Below, in pieces: positions 42,537-50,433 of a stretch of DNA of 64,000 nt (its first letter is position 1; each line of letters begins with the position of its first letter). The notes below the pieces were generated by a model. It was given only the letters and a program-made list of their open reading frames with translations. It was not told the origin of the DNA and searched no databases. Origin of the DNA: JAPPOI01 sp028818055 (GTDB lineage Bacteria; Pseudomonadota; Alphaproteobacteria; Rhodobacterales; Rhodobacteraceae). Made by a program: the position numbers and the translations under genes. Where the stretch lies: contig OZ253954.1 of the NCBI GenBank assembly GCA_965267405.1, positions 868,001 to 932,000 of the forward strand, in the 5' to 3' direction.

Positions 42537-43523
42537 ATGTCAGACCAAAGCCACCCGACCAGTAAGGACTGGAATTATCATCCCGAGTTGCCGTTGGCGG
42601 ATCCGTCGATTTTCCGCTGGCCACCAGAACCCGGTTTTCTGGTTCGATGGTTTGGGCGAAACTGGCTTACGCTGTCCGAGCGGATGCTCATGGTGATCCT
42701 GGCCGTCGTGCTGTGGCTTGTCGCCTATCCATCGCTGGAACAGGCGGCGACATGGTCCATCGGATGGGTTGCGCAAACCTTTTTTGTGAACTTGGTCATG
42801 ATGGTTGCCGTCGCAGGCGGATTGCACTGGTACTTTTACATGCGCCAAGGCCAGGGCCAGACGCTGAAATTTGACCGACGTGGTCAGGCCAAAGGCAATC
42901 GGCTGTGGAACTTTTCAAACCAAGTTCATGACAACATGTTCTGGTCTTTGGTCAGCGGCATTCCACAGCTGACGGCGTTTCAGGTCCTTACCATGTGGTT
43001 GATGGCCAACGGATATGTGCCGGTTATCACGCTTGCGGGTAGCCCGATCTGGTTTGTGCTTTGGCTGATATTGTTGCCGATCTGGTCGGCATTTCACTTT
43101 TATTGGGTCCACCGACTGCTGCACGTTCCATTTCTTTACCGGCATGTCCATTCGCTTCACCACCGCAACGTCAACATTGGCCCCTGGTCAGGCATATCGA
43201 TGCATCCGTTCGAACATCTTTTGTATTTTTCGACATTGATGGTGCATTGGGTGGTGGCGTCGCATCCGGTGCATTTGATCTTTCACGTGATCTATCAGGG
43301 CCCAGGCGCCGCGATGACGCATACTGGTTACGAGGACCTGTTGATCAAGGATAAACGGCGACTCGCACTGGGGACTTTTTATCACCAGCTCCATCATCGG
43401 TATTACGAGTGCAACTACGGCAACCAGGAAATGCCGTGGGATCGGTGGTTCGGGACTTTCCACAATGGGACGGACGAAGGCACCGAAGCGACCCGCGCGC
43501 GTAAGAAGGCGATGTACGAATAA
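42537..43523 (+). CDS. Sterol desaturase / fatty-acid hydroxylase family protein
   Basis: Integral membrane di-iron enzyme of 328 residues. The histidine clusters HRLLH, HSLHHRNVN, and HQLHHRYYECNYG are all present, with the last near the C-terminus. About four hydrophobic segments precede and separate them. Related enzymes hydroxylate or desaturate lipids; the substrate is unknown. The ATG at 42537 (MSDQSHP) follows GAGGC, while the frame is open 18 codons further. The end is close to a convergent TetR gene. Confidence 0.88.
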   Translation: MSDQSHPTSKDWNYHPELPLADPSIFRWPPEPGFLVRWFGRNWLTLSERMLMVILAVVLWLVAYPSLEQAATWSIGWVAQTFFVNLVMMVAVAGGLHWYFYMRQGQGQTLKFDRRGQAKGNRLWNFSNQVHDNMFWSLVSGIPQLTAFQVLTMWLMANGYVPVITLAGSPIWFVLWLILLPIWSAFHFYWVHRLLHVPFLYRHVHSLHHRNVNIGPWSGISMHPFEHLLYFSTLMVHWVVASHPVHLIFHVIYQGPGAAMTHTGYEDLLIKDKRRLALGTFYHQLHHRYYECNYGNQEMPWDRWFGTFHNGTDEGTEATRARKKAMYE

Positions 43524-43530
43524 ACGGCGT

Positions 43531-44115
43531 CTATACTTCGAGCTGCCGAATTATAGCCCGGCTGGCGGCATGCACTTGTTGGGATGATGCCTTGGCGCGA
43601 ATTAGCGCAGAGATCCCAACGACCGACATTGCAAAGAAAGACGCAAGATCGTCGATATCCAGGTCGGGGACCACCTCTCCTGCTTGCCTGGCGTTTTCCA
43701 ATGCCCGGCGAAATCCAGTGTTTAGCCGTTCAAGATATGCGTCGACGAATTTCGCACTTCCCGGATCCAATGCGGCGCGTTCCACGGCGGTGTTGGCCAT
43801 GAGACAGCCAAGACCATTGAACCGTCCGTCTATTGCAGAGGCGTATCCATTGAAGGCACCGCGGATGGCGTCTGCACCTGCGTTCGGGTCTTCGATGGGC
43901 GCAAGAACGCGAGACAAGTGTACTTCGCTGTAGCGCTTGAGCGCGGCTTCAAACAGCTCCTGCTTCGACCCGAACTCTGAATACATGCTTTTCCGATTCA
44001 CTCCGAGTTCGTCGACAAGCTCGGCCGTGCTGGTGCCGGAATATCCTTGCCTGCGAAATAGCTCGATCGCCCGATCAAGAAGTTCGTCTCTTTTGTAATT
44101 TTTAGCTGTCGGCAT
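43531..44115 (-). CDS. TetR/AcrR-family transcriptional regulator
   Basis: Regulator of 194 residues. Its HTH is in RDELLDRAIELFRRQGYSGT, TAELVDELGVNRKSMYSEFG and the following K. The C-terminal ligand domain has a TetR_C-like GLGCLMANTAVERAALD. It diverges from a small monooxygenase-like gene. The 84-base spacer between them holds two direct 22-bp repeats, each with an imperfect dyad, that overlap its own promoter, so autoregulation and control of the neighbour are likely. Confidence 0.9.
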   Translation of the reverse strand: MPTAKNYKRDELLDRAIELFRRQGYSGTSTAELVDELGVNRKSMYSEFGSKQELFEAALKRYSEVHLSRVLAPIEDPNAGADAIRGAFNGYASAIDGRFNGLGCLMANTAVERAALDPGSAKFVDAYLERLNTGFRRALENARQAGEVVPDLDIDDLASFFAMSVVGISALIRAKASSQQVHAASRAIIRQLEV

Positions 44116-44137
44116 TTCTTTCTCGCTTTGTGTTGAC

Positions 44138-44185
44138 TCAAGGTAATCGATCAGTTACCCATGTCAAGGTAATCGATCAGTTACC
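44138..44185. promoter_or_regulatory. Tandem operator for the divergent TetR regulator
   Basis: Two identical 22-bp direct repeats (44138-44159, 44164-44185), starts 26 bases apart, each containing GGTAATCGATCAGTTACC, a dyad with 14 of 18 symmetric positions. A minus-strand promoter TTGACA (44162-44167), 16-bp spacer, TACCTT (44140-44145) lies within. The plus-strand gene start is 14 bases beyond. Confidence 0.78.
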
Positions 44186-44199
44186 TTGGAGAATTTGTT

Positions 44200-44595
44200 A
44201 TGAAACTGAGCTTTTGGAGAGAGAAAATGGACGAGAATGCCGTAACCGTCGTTTATAAATGGACCGCGAAACCCGAGAAGCTGGGCGAGCTGACTGAAAT
44301 TTACAAGGGCGTGACCCAAGCCATGAAAGACAACGAACCGGGCGCAAAGGCCGTTCATGTCTATGTGTCGGAAGACGACAATGCGCTTTATGTTCGTGAC
44401 GAGTTCGACGATGCGAATGCGCTTGGGTTTCACCTAAGCCAGACAGCCGCAGCGCATTTTCCCGACCTGCTAGCGGTCGCCACACCGGGGCAGTTCCAGT
44501 TCTTTGGCAATGTTCCTGCAGAGATGCAGCAAGCCGCCCTGCAAATGGGTTTAGCCGCTGAATTTGGAACGCACGTTGCAGGATTTGACCGCTAA
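44200..44595 (+). CDS. Small monooxygenase-like (ABM-type) protein
   Basis: Protein of 131 residues resembling the dimeric alpha/beta-barrel ABM group. Its core is NAVTVVYKWTAKPEKLGELT and VHVYVSEDDNALYVRDEFDD, followed by QTAAAHFPDL. Fold match is by pattern only. The start at 44200 has GGAG eight bases upstream. A second start at 44227 has GGAGAGAG and a better fit to the fold. It is divergent from the TetR gene and is its likely target. Confidence 0.72.
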   Translation: MKLSFWREKMDENAVTVVYKWTAKPEKLGELTEIYKGVTQAMKDNEPGAKAVHVYVSEDDNALYVRDEFDDANALGFHLSQTAAAHFPDLLAVATPGQFQFFGNVPAEMQQAALQMGLAAEFGTHVAGFDR

Positions 44596-44623
44596 GCGGT
44601 ACCGGCAGCAATGCACGCGAAAA

Positions 44624-44656
44624 GACGCCCTGCAGAGTGCAGGGCGTCTTTTTCGG
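44624..44656. terminator. Bidirectional terminator between the monooxygenase-like gene and the MlrC-like gene
   Basis: Eleven-base-pair stem (44624-44634/44638-44648) with a three-base loop. It is followed by CTTTTTC on the plus strand. On the minus strand it is flanked by TCTTTTCG. It serves both convergent genes. Confidence 0.9.
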
Positions 44657-44660
44657 CATA

Positions 44661-46133
44661 CTAAGACCCGTTTCGGAGGAGTCGACGCGTGACCTTTTTA
44701 TAAGGGATACTGCTTAGATCGCAGGGGAAGTGCCCGGGACTGGCGACATTCAGAATTGCGGAGCTGATCGGCGCGAAATCAGCCTGAAAATGCACGGTAC
44801 TTTTGACCGATACGATATCGGCTTCCGTAGGTTCGACGCCGAAGTGTCGGAACAGCGCCAGATCAAGGCATTGGACGCGCGTCGAACTTACGACCACCCG
44901 GGTGCCGCCAATTGCGAGCAAACAACTTGGACCAAGTTCGGCAACTCCCCCGCCATACATTTCACCTGTGTATTCAATCGAGCCGTCGCTGACGTGCAAA
45001 ACCTCGAATTCCCCCACAATTGGCTGGTCGTCCGCCAGACCCGATTTTCCACCAAGGCTGCCCGTGACAACAGCGCCCTCTCCTGCTTGGTGCGCCATAG
45101 CGGCCATGTCCGGATCACAGACGATGCCGACAAGGCCGTTTCTGACATCGGCATCAAGCATTGCCCGAAGAACACCTGTTGTGTCGGATGAGCCGCCTGC
45201 GCCCGGGTTGTCCTGAACATCGGCAAGTGTCACCGGGCCGTCCAATGCCCGTGCCTGAGCAATTGCATCCGATGGCGTAAGCAAATTGGTTTGAAACAAA
45301 GGCTCGGATGCACAAATCGCACTGAGCATTTGATCTGACAAGTCATCTGCGCGCGCCTGACTGGCGGCGTAAGCGACGACCGATGGCCCGCATATCGAAA
45401 CATCTGCCGCCGTAAACCCAAGCGCGACTTCGACATGCTCGCCCGGGGTCTTTGATAGCGCCTTGGCTTCCTCGTAAAGCTCGCGGCAGGGCTCCAGTTC
45501 TGTGGATTGCGCGTGCAGCGGAAGCAAGAACGGAACTTCGCGAAACGACGATGCAAGACGCATGCCGGCCAATGTGCTCGCCATACCGCGCATGGCTCGC
45601 GCGCCCGTGTCGGCCATGTCGAGGTGCGGGTAGGTTCGATAAATCGTAATGCCCGTCGCAAGCTCCACCAGTGCGGGTGACAGGTTTGCGTGAAGGTCGA
45701 GGCTGACCCAGATCGGCATATCCGGACCCACGTGATCCCGAACCAGGCGTAGCAACGCGGCTTCGCCATCGTCGTACGTGTCAGTAACCATCGCGCCGTG
45801 GAGATCGAGATAGATGCCATCAAGCGCCCCGGCGCCGGCGATACCATCGAGGATCATCCCGCTGATCCGCTCAAACGCATCATCGGTGACATGCCCGCTT
45901 GGCTCGGCGGCACACCAGAGGATCGGGATGATATCGAAGCCTTGCGCTTCGGCCTCGGCCGCTGCTCCTGCAATCGGAAGGTTCATGCCCTTTGTGCGAC
46001 TGACCGTGTCTTCACCGACAAGAAGAGGAGGCCAGCTGTCGGCCATCTGGAACTCTGCCCATCCCGCCCGGCTTGGTGCGAAAGTGTTGGTTTCGTGCTG
46101 AAATCCAGCAATTGCAATGCGAGGGGCAGTCAT
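44661..46133 (-). CDS. M81-family metallopeptidase, MlrC-like
   Basis: Protein of 490 residues with the N-terminal M81/DUF1485 motifs GFQHETNTFAPS, YLDLHGAMVTD and VSLDLHANLSP (His and Asp/Glu metal ligands). The MlrC C-terminal domain contains GGGVAELGPSCLLAI. MlrC is named for the last step of microcystin degradation, but most homologues in this lineage have unrelated, unknown substrates. The ATG at 46133 gives full length. No other mlr gene is nearby. Confidence 0.86.
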   Translation of the reverse strand: MTAPRIAIAGFQHETNTFAPSRAGWAEFQMADSWPPLLVGEDTVSRTKGMNLPIAGAAAEAEAQGFDIIPILWCAAEPSGHVTDDAFERISGMILDGIAGAGALDGIYLDLHGAMVTDTYDDGEAALLRLVRDHVGPDMPIWVSLDLHANLSPALVELATGITIYRTYPHLDMADTGARAMRGMASTLAGMRLASSFREVPFLLPLHAQSTELEPCRELYEEAKALSKTPGEHVEVALGFTAADVSICGPSVVAYAASQARADDLSDQMLSAICASEPLFQTNLLTPSDAIAQARALDGPVTLADVQDNPGAGGSSDTTGVLRAMLDADVRNGLVGIVCDPDMAAMAHQAGEGAVVTGSLGGKSGLADDQPIVGEFEVLHVSDGSIEYTGEMYGGGVAELGPSCLLAIGGTRVVVSSTRVQCLDLALFRHFGVEPTEADIVSVKSTVHFQADFAPISSAILNVASPGHFPCDLSSIPYKKVTRRLLRNGS

Positions 46134-46257
46134 AAGTGATTGAACTTGGTGGTCTGATTTGTTGAAAACTCACGGCAGGATTGCGCCTTTGCCGACGTTG
46201 GCGAAGTGCTGATTTTATTGCAAGCCATAGTCTTATTGCGAAGAAGTATTTGAAACC

Positions 46258-46755
46258 ATGACATCGTCTCTTCCAACACTCCATATGCTCTGCGGGAAGA
46301 TTGCCGCCGGGAAATCGACACTGGCCGCCAAACTTGCAGAAGCAGATGCCACCGTTCTGATTTCCGAGGACAAATGGTTGGGCACGCTCTTCGGCGACCA
46401 GATGACCACCGCTGCAGACTATGTCAGACACTCAGCGAAGCTGCGCCACGTCATGGGGCCACATGCTGCTTCTGTCTTGAACGCGGGAGCTTCTGTCGTT
46501 CTGGATTTTCCAGCCAACACGGTCGAGTTTCGCAAGTGGATGCACAGCATTATCGAACGCGCCAACGCAGGTCATGTTTTGCATGTCCTGACGCCCCCCG
46601 ATCAGGTCTGCCTGGAAAGGCTCCATGCACGGAATGCAGGCGGCGACCATCCTTTCGAGGCCACCGAGGCCCAATTCCACCAGTTCTCGCAGTACTTTGA
46701 GCTTCCGACCCCAGAAGAGGGCTTCAATTTGAAGTTTTACCACGAAAGCATCTGA
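46258..46755 (+). CDS. P-loop kinase / AAA-type ATP-binding protein
   Basis: Protein of 165 residues with a Walker A of GKIAAGKSTLAAKLAE (residues 13-28) and a kinase-like DKWLGTLFG. A later VLDFPANTVEFRKWM and ERLHARNAGG, the lid-type arginines, give the layout of small zeta-toxin or aminoglycoside-kinase-like NTPases. The substrate is unknown and no antitoxin gene is adjacent. The gene is divergent from the MlrC-like gene. Confidence 0.78.
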   Translation: MTSSLPTLHMLCGKIAAGKSTLAAKLAEADATVLISEDKWLGTLFGDQMTTAADYVRHSAKLRHVMGPHAASVLNAGASVVLDFPANTVEFRKWMHSIIERANAGHVLHVLTPPDQVCLERLHARNAGGDHPFEATEAQFHQFSQYFELPTPEEGFNLKFYHESI

Positions 46756-46904
46756 TGCGGCCGCCAACGGCACTTCGCGTGCAATTATTGCGGTGCCTCA
46801 TCCGGCGCATATCGTAAAAATCGATTTGGAAGCTTTGCTCACGACGGTTCGGTTCGGAGAACCAGCCGCAAATGCCTTCAGCAACCGAGCCCAAGGTCGG
46901 AACG

Positions 46905-46935
46905 AAAAAGCCCCGCCAAACGGCGGGGCCTTTCA
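46905..46935 (-). terminator. Terminator after rplW
   Basis: Eight-base-pair stem GCCCCGCC/GGCGGGGC (46910-46917/46922-46929), loop AAAC, followed on the minus strand by TTTTTCG. It lies 28 bases after the rplW stop and separates the rpsJ-rplW group from rplB. Confidence 0.92.
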
Positions 46936-46957
46936 ATTCTTGTCGTAGCTGACCGCC

Positions 46958-47254
46958 TTAAAGGCCGGTTGTCACGTCGATCGTGTTGCCTTCTTCAAGC
47001 GTCACGTAAGCCTTTTTCACGTCTTTCCGCTTGCCGAGCTGGCCGCGGAAGCGCTTGACTTTGCCCTTGGTGATTGTCGTGTTCACGGCCTTCACCTTGA
47101 CGCCAAAGAGACCTTCGATCGCATCTTTGATCTGTGGCTTAGTGCTGTCGATCGCCACTTCGAAAACAACTGCGCCGTTTTCGGACGCCATTGTCGTTTT
47201 CTCGGTGATGATCGGCTTGCGGATCACGTCGTAATGTTCGGTTTTCGCGCTCAT
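46958..47254 (-). CDS. rplW: 50S ribosomal protein L23
   Basis: Exit-site protein of 98 residues, starting with the Lys/His-rich MSAKTEHYDVIRKPIITEK and ending in the beta strand KKAYVTLEEGNTIDV. It is the docking point for trigger factor and SRP. It overlaps rplD by four bases. It is followed by a terminator instead of rplB. Confidence 0.98.
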   Translation of the reverse strand: MSAKTEHYDVIRKPIITEKTTMASENGAVVFEVAIDSTKPQIKDAIEGLFGVKVKAVNTTITKGKVKRFRGQLGKRKDVKKAYVTLEEGNTIDVTTGL

Positions 47255-47871
47255 TTCAAACGAGCCTCCAAAGCTTCGACACCTGCTTTGGTGATCACCA
47301 GAGTGTCACTTCTCAGGATGTCATAGACGTTTGCGCCCATGGATGGCAGCACATCGATGCCAGCAAGGTTGCGAGCGGCCGAAGCGAAGTTTTCGTTCAC
47401 TTCTGCGCCGTCGATGACCAAGGCTTTTTTCCAGCCGAGATCTTTGACCTGCTTGGCCAGCGCGCTTGTTTTGGCGTCTTTTGCAGCGGCTTCGTCAAGA
47501 ATGACGAGGTTGCCCGATGCTGCCTTCGACGACAGAGCGTGCTTCAGACCCAGCTTGCGGAATTTCTTCGGCAAGTCATGAGCGTGGCTGCGCGGGGTTG
47601 GACCCTTGTAGATACCACCTTTACGGAAGATCGGTGCATTACGGTCACCGTGGCGTGCGCCGCCGGTGCCCTTCTGGCGATAGATCTTCTTGGTCGAATA
47701 GCTGGTTTCCGAGCGCGTTTTGACCTTGTGCGTGCCAGCTTGCGCTTTGTTGCGCTGCCAGCGGACGACACGGTGAAGGATGTCGGCGCGGGGTTCGAGA
47801 CCGAAGATCTCGTCGCCCAGATCGACCGAACCGGCCTTCTTGCCGTCCAGTTTGATCACGTCGAGTTTCAT
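47251..47871 (-). CDS. rplD: 50S ribosomal protein L4
   Basis: Tunnel-lining protein of 206 residues, with LEPRADILHRVVRWQRNKAQ, the extended loop containing QKGTGGARHGDRNAPIFRKG, and a C-terminal globular part. In E. coli L4 represses its own S10 operon. Its ends overlap rplC and rplW by four bases each. Confidence 0.98.
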   Translation of the reverse strand: MKLDVIKLDGKKAGSVDLGDEIFGLEPRADILHRVVRWQRNKAQAGTHKVKTRSETSYSTKKIYRQKGTGGARHGDRNAPIFRKGGIYKGPTPRSHAHDLPKKFRKLGLKHALSSKAASGNLVILDEAAAKDAKTSALAKQVKDLGWKKALVIDGAEVNENFASAARNLAGIDVLPSMGANVYDILRSDTLVITKAGVEALEARLK

Positions 47872-48743
47872 TCGTCGCCTTCCTTCTTCTCAGCTTCGGC
47901 TTCCACCTCGGCTTGCTTCTCGGCTACTTTGTCAACCTTCGCTTCTTCAGCTTCAGCAGCTTCCAGAGCGGCCTGTTCAGCTTCGGCTGCGGCTGCTGCG
48001 GCTGCTTCTGCTTCTGCGGCTGCTGCGGCTTCTGCTTCAGCGGCTGCTGCGGCGGCTGCTGCGGCATCAGATGCCAATGCGGCAGGCAGGATTGCATTCT
48101 CAGGGAACGGCTTTTTCACCGCGTCCTTGATCGTAACCCAGCCGCCTTTCGAGCCTGGTACGGCGCCCTTGACCATGATCAGGCCACGGTCGGCATCGGT
48201 TTTGACAACCTGCAGGTTCTGCGTGGTGACACGAGCTGCGCCCATGTGACCGGCCATCTTTTTGCCTTTGAAGACGCGACCAGGATCCTGACACTGACCT
48301 GTAGAGCCGTGCGAACGGTGGCTGATCGAAACGCCGTGCGATGCACGCAAACCGCCAAAGTTGTGACGCTTCATGGCACCGGCAAAGCCTTTACCAATCG
48401 ACGTACCAGAAACGTCTACGAACTGACCTGCGAAGTAGTGGTTCGCCGTGATCTCTTCGCCAACGCCGATGATGTTCTCAGGATCAACCCGGAACTCAGC
48501 GATCTTCCGCTTTGGTTCAACCTTAGCAGCAGCAAAATGGCCGCGCATGGCTTGGCTTGTCCGCTTGGCTTTGGCTGTGCCAGCGCCAAGTTGAACAGCC
48601 GAATAGCCGTCTTTTTCAGGGGTGCGGGTCGCAACCACCTGAAGCTTGTCCAGTTGGAGAACGGTCACAGGAATCTGTTTGCCGTCTTCCATGAAAAGGC
48701 GGGTCATCCCGACCTTTTTCGCGATAACGCCGGAGCGCAACAT
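47868..48743 (-). CDS. rplC: 50S ribosomal protein L3 with long Ala/Glu-rich tail
   Basis: Large-subunit assembly protein. Residues 1-225 form a normal bacterial L3, with the loop SIS..SHGSTGQCQDPGRVFKGKKM and glutamine at position 150, the site methylated by PrmB in E. coli. Residues 226-291 are an extra tail of about 66 residues, mostly Ala and Glu, ending in Lys/Glu. The underlying DNA (47871-48068) is made of repeated GCTGCTGCGGC-type units. It overlaps rplD and follows rpsJ by 12 bases. Confidence 0.96.
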   Translation of the reverse strand: MLRSGVIAKKVGMTRLFMEDGKQIPVTVLQLDKLQVVATRTPEKDGYSAVQLGAGTAKAKRTSQAMRGHFAAAKVEPKRKIAEFRVDPENIIGVGEEITANHYFAGQFVDVSGTSIGKGFAGAMKRHNFGGLRASHGVSISHRSHGSTGQCQDPGRVFKGKKMAGHMGAARVTTQNLQVVKTDADRGLIMVKGAVPGSKGGWVTIKDAVKKPFPENAILPAALASDAAAAAAAAAEAEAAAAAEAEAAAAAAAEAEQAALEAAEAEEAKVDKVAEKQAEVEAEAEKKEGDE

Positions 48744-48755
48744 ATGGTGCCCTCC

Positions 48756-49070
48756 TTATACCGAGATCTGGACGTCAACACCGGCAGCGAGGTCGAGCTT
48801 CATCAGCGCGTCCACGGTCTGTGGTGTTGGGTCGATGATGTCGAGAAGGCGCTTGTGCGTACGGATCTCGAACTGGTCACGCGACTTCTTGTCGATGTGC
48901 GGACCACGGAGAACCGTGAACTTCTCGATCTTGTTGGGCATCGGGATCGGGCCACGCACCTGCGCGCCTGTCCGCTTGGCAGTGTTCACGATTTCCTGTG
49001 TCGACGCATCGAGCACGCGGTAATCGAACGCCTTCAGGCGGATCCGGATGTTCTGACTGGCGATAGCCAT
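48756..49070 (-). CDS. rpsJ: 30S ribosomal protein S10
   Basis: Small-subunit and NusG/NusB-partner protein of 104 residues. It has QNIRIRLKAFDYRVLDASTQ and the family GPIPMPNKIEKFTVLRGPHI. The C-terminus reads RLLDIIDPTPQTVDALMKLD. It is 101 bases after tuf, with a hairpin in the gap. Confidence 0.98.
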   Translation of the reverse strand: MAIASQNIRIRLKAFDYRVLDASTQEIVNTAKRTGAQVRGPIPMPNKIEKFTVLRGPHIDKKSRDQFEIRTHKRLLDIIDPTPQTVDALMKLDLAAGVDVQISV

Positions 49071-49138
49071 TGTCGTTATTCCTTCTGTTGAGAGGTGGAG
49101 CCGGGCGGCACCACGTCGAACTTGTTTTTAAGATGTAT

Positions 49139-49159
49139 GGCGGGGGTTTTGCCCCCGCC
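49139..49159 (-). repeat. GC-rich hairpin after tuf
   Basis: Eight-base-pair stem GGCGGGGG/CCCCCGCC, loop TTTTG, 12 bases after the tuf stop, without a T-tract. It is followed by CTTACGG, similar to the CCTACGG of the fusA-tuf spacer element, which suggests the same repeat family. Confidence 0.6.
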
Positions 49160-49171
49160 TTACGGTATGGC

Positions 49172-50347
49172 TTACTCGATGATCTTCGAGACGACGCCGG
49201 AGCCGACGGTGCGGCCACCTTCGCGGATCGCGAAGCGCAGGCCTTCTTCCATCGCAATCGGTGCGATCAGCTCAACGCCGAACTTCAGGTTGTCGCCTGG
49301 CATCACCATCTCGGTGCCCGAAGGCAGCTCGACAGTGCCGGTCACGTCTGTGGTCCGGAAGTAGAACTGTGGGCGGTAGTTCGCAAAGAACGGCGTGTGA
49401 CGGCCGCCTTCATCCTTCGTCAGGATGTAGACCTCGCACTCGAACTTCGTGTGCGGTGTCACCGAACCCGGCTTACACAGAACCTGGCCACGCTCAACAG
49501 CTTCACGGTCAACACCACGCAGCAGCGCGCCGATGTTGTCGCCGGCTTCACCACGATCGAGAAGCTTGCGGAACATCTCAACACCCGTACACACGGTCTT
49601 CTGTGTGTCCTTGATGCCGACGATTTCGATCTCGTCGTTGACGTTGATCACGCCACGCTCAACACGACCGGTGACAACCGTACCACGACCCGAGATCGAG
49701 AACACGTCTTCGATCGGCATCAGGAACGGCTGGTCAACTGCGCGCTCTGGCTGTGGGATGTATTCGTCAACAGCCGCCATCAGCTCAGCAATCTTGTTCG
49801 CGCCGATCTCGTCGTCACGGCCTTCCAGAGCAGCCAGAGCCGAACCTGCAACGATAGGAATATCGTCGCCTGGGTAGCCGTACTCGCTCAGAAGTTCACG
49901 AACTTCCATCTCAACCAGTTCAAGCAGCTCTTCGTCGTCAACCTGGTCAACTTTGTTCAGGAACACGACCATCGACGGGATGCCAACCTGGCGGCCCAAC
50001 AGGATGTGCTCACGCGTTTGTGGCATCGGGCCATCAGCTGCGTTCACAACCAGGATCGCGCCGTCCATCTGGGCTGCGCCTGTGATCATGTTCTTCACGT
50101 AGTCAGCGTGACCCGGGCAGTCGACGTGGGCATAGTGACGGCTGTCCGTCTCGTACTCAACGTGCGCCGTCGAGATCGTGATACCACGCGCCTTTTCTTC
50201 CGGTGCGCCGTCAATCTCGTCATAGGCCTGAAACTCACCAAACTGCTTCGTGATCGCCGCCGTCAACGTCGTCTTGCCGTGGTCAACGTGACCAATCGTG
50301 CCAATGTTCACATGCGGTTTGCTGCGGTCAAACTTTTCCTTCGCCAT
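49172..50347 (-). CDS. tuf: Elongation factor Tu
   Basis: GTPase of 391 residues that delivers aminoacyl-tRNA. The G1 loop is GHVDHGKT at residues 19-26, with the switch DCPGHADYVKNMI and G4 NKVDQVDD. The beta-barrel domains 2 and 3 end in GSGVVSKIIE. It lies between fusA and rpsJ. Both flanking spacers contain palindromic hairpin elements. A second tuf copy elsewhere is possible but not visible. Confidence 0.99.
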   Translation of the reverse strand: MAKEKFDRSKPHVNIGTIGHVDHGKTTLTAAITKQFGEFQAYDEIDGAPEEKARGITISTAHVEYETDSRHYAHVDCPGHADYVKNMITGAAQMDGAILVVNAADGPMPQTREHILLGRQVGIPSMVVFLNKVDQVDDEELLELVEMEVRELLSEYGYPGDDIPIVAGSALAALEGRDDEIGANKIAELMAAVDEYIPQPERAVDQPFLMPIEDVFSISGRGTVVTGRVERGVINVNDEIEIVGIKDTQKTVCTGVEMFRKLLDRGEAGDNIGALLRGVDREAVERGQVLCKPGSVTPHTKFECEVYILTKDEGGRHTPFFANYRPQFYFRTTDVTGTVELPSGTEMVMPGDNLKFGVELIAPIAMEEGLRFAIREGGRTVGSGVVSKIIE

Positions 50348-50373
50348 CTTAGGCTCCTCTTCTCTTTCGGGTC

Positions 50374-50426
50374 GGTGGGGTCAAACCCCACCCTACGGTG
50401 GTGGGTAGGGCGGGGTTCACCCCGCC
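50374..50426 (-). repeat. Paired palindromic element between fusA and tuf
   Basis: Two hairpins: GGTGGGGT-CAA-ACCCCACC at 50374-50392 and GGCGGGGT-TC-ACCCCGCC at 50409-50426. Between them CCCTAC and GTAGGG can also pair. There is no T-tract. The pattern resembles REP-like dispersed palindromes rather than a terminator. Confidence 0.65.
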
Positions 50427-50433
50427 ACCCGGG

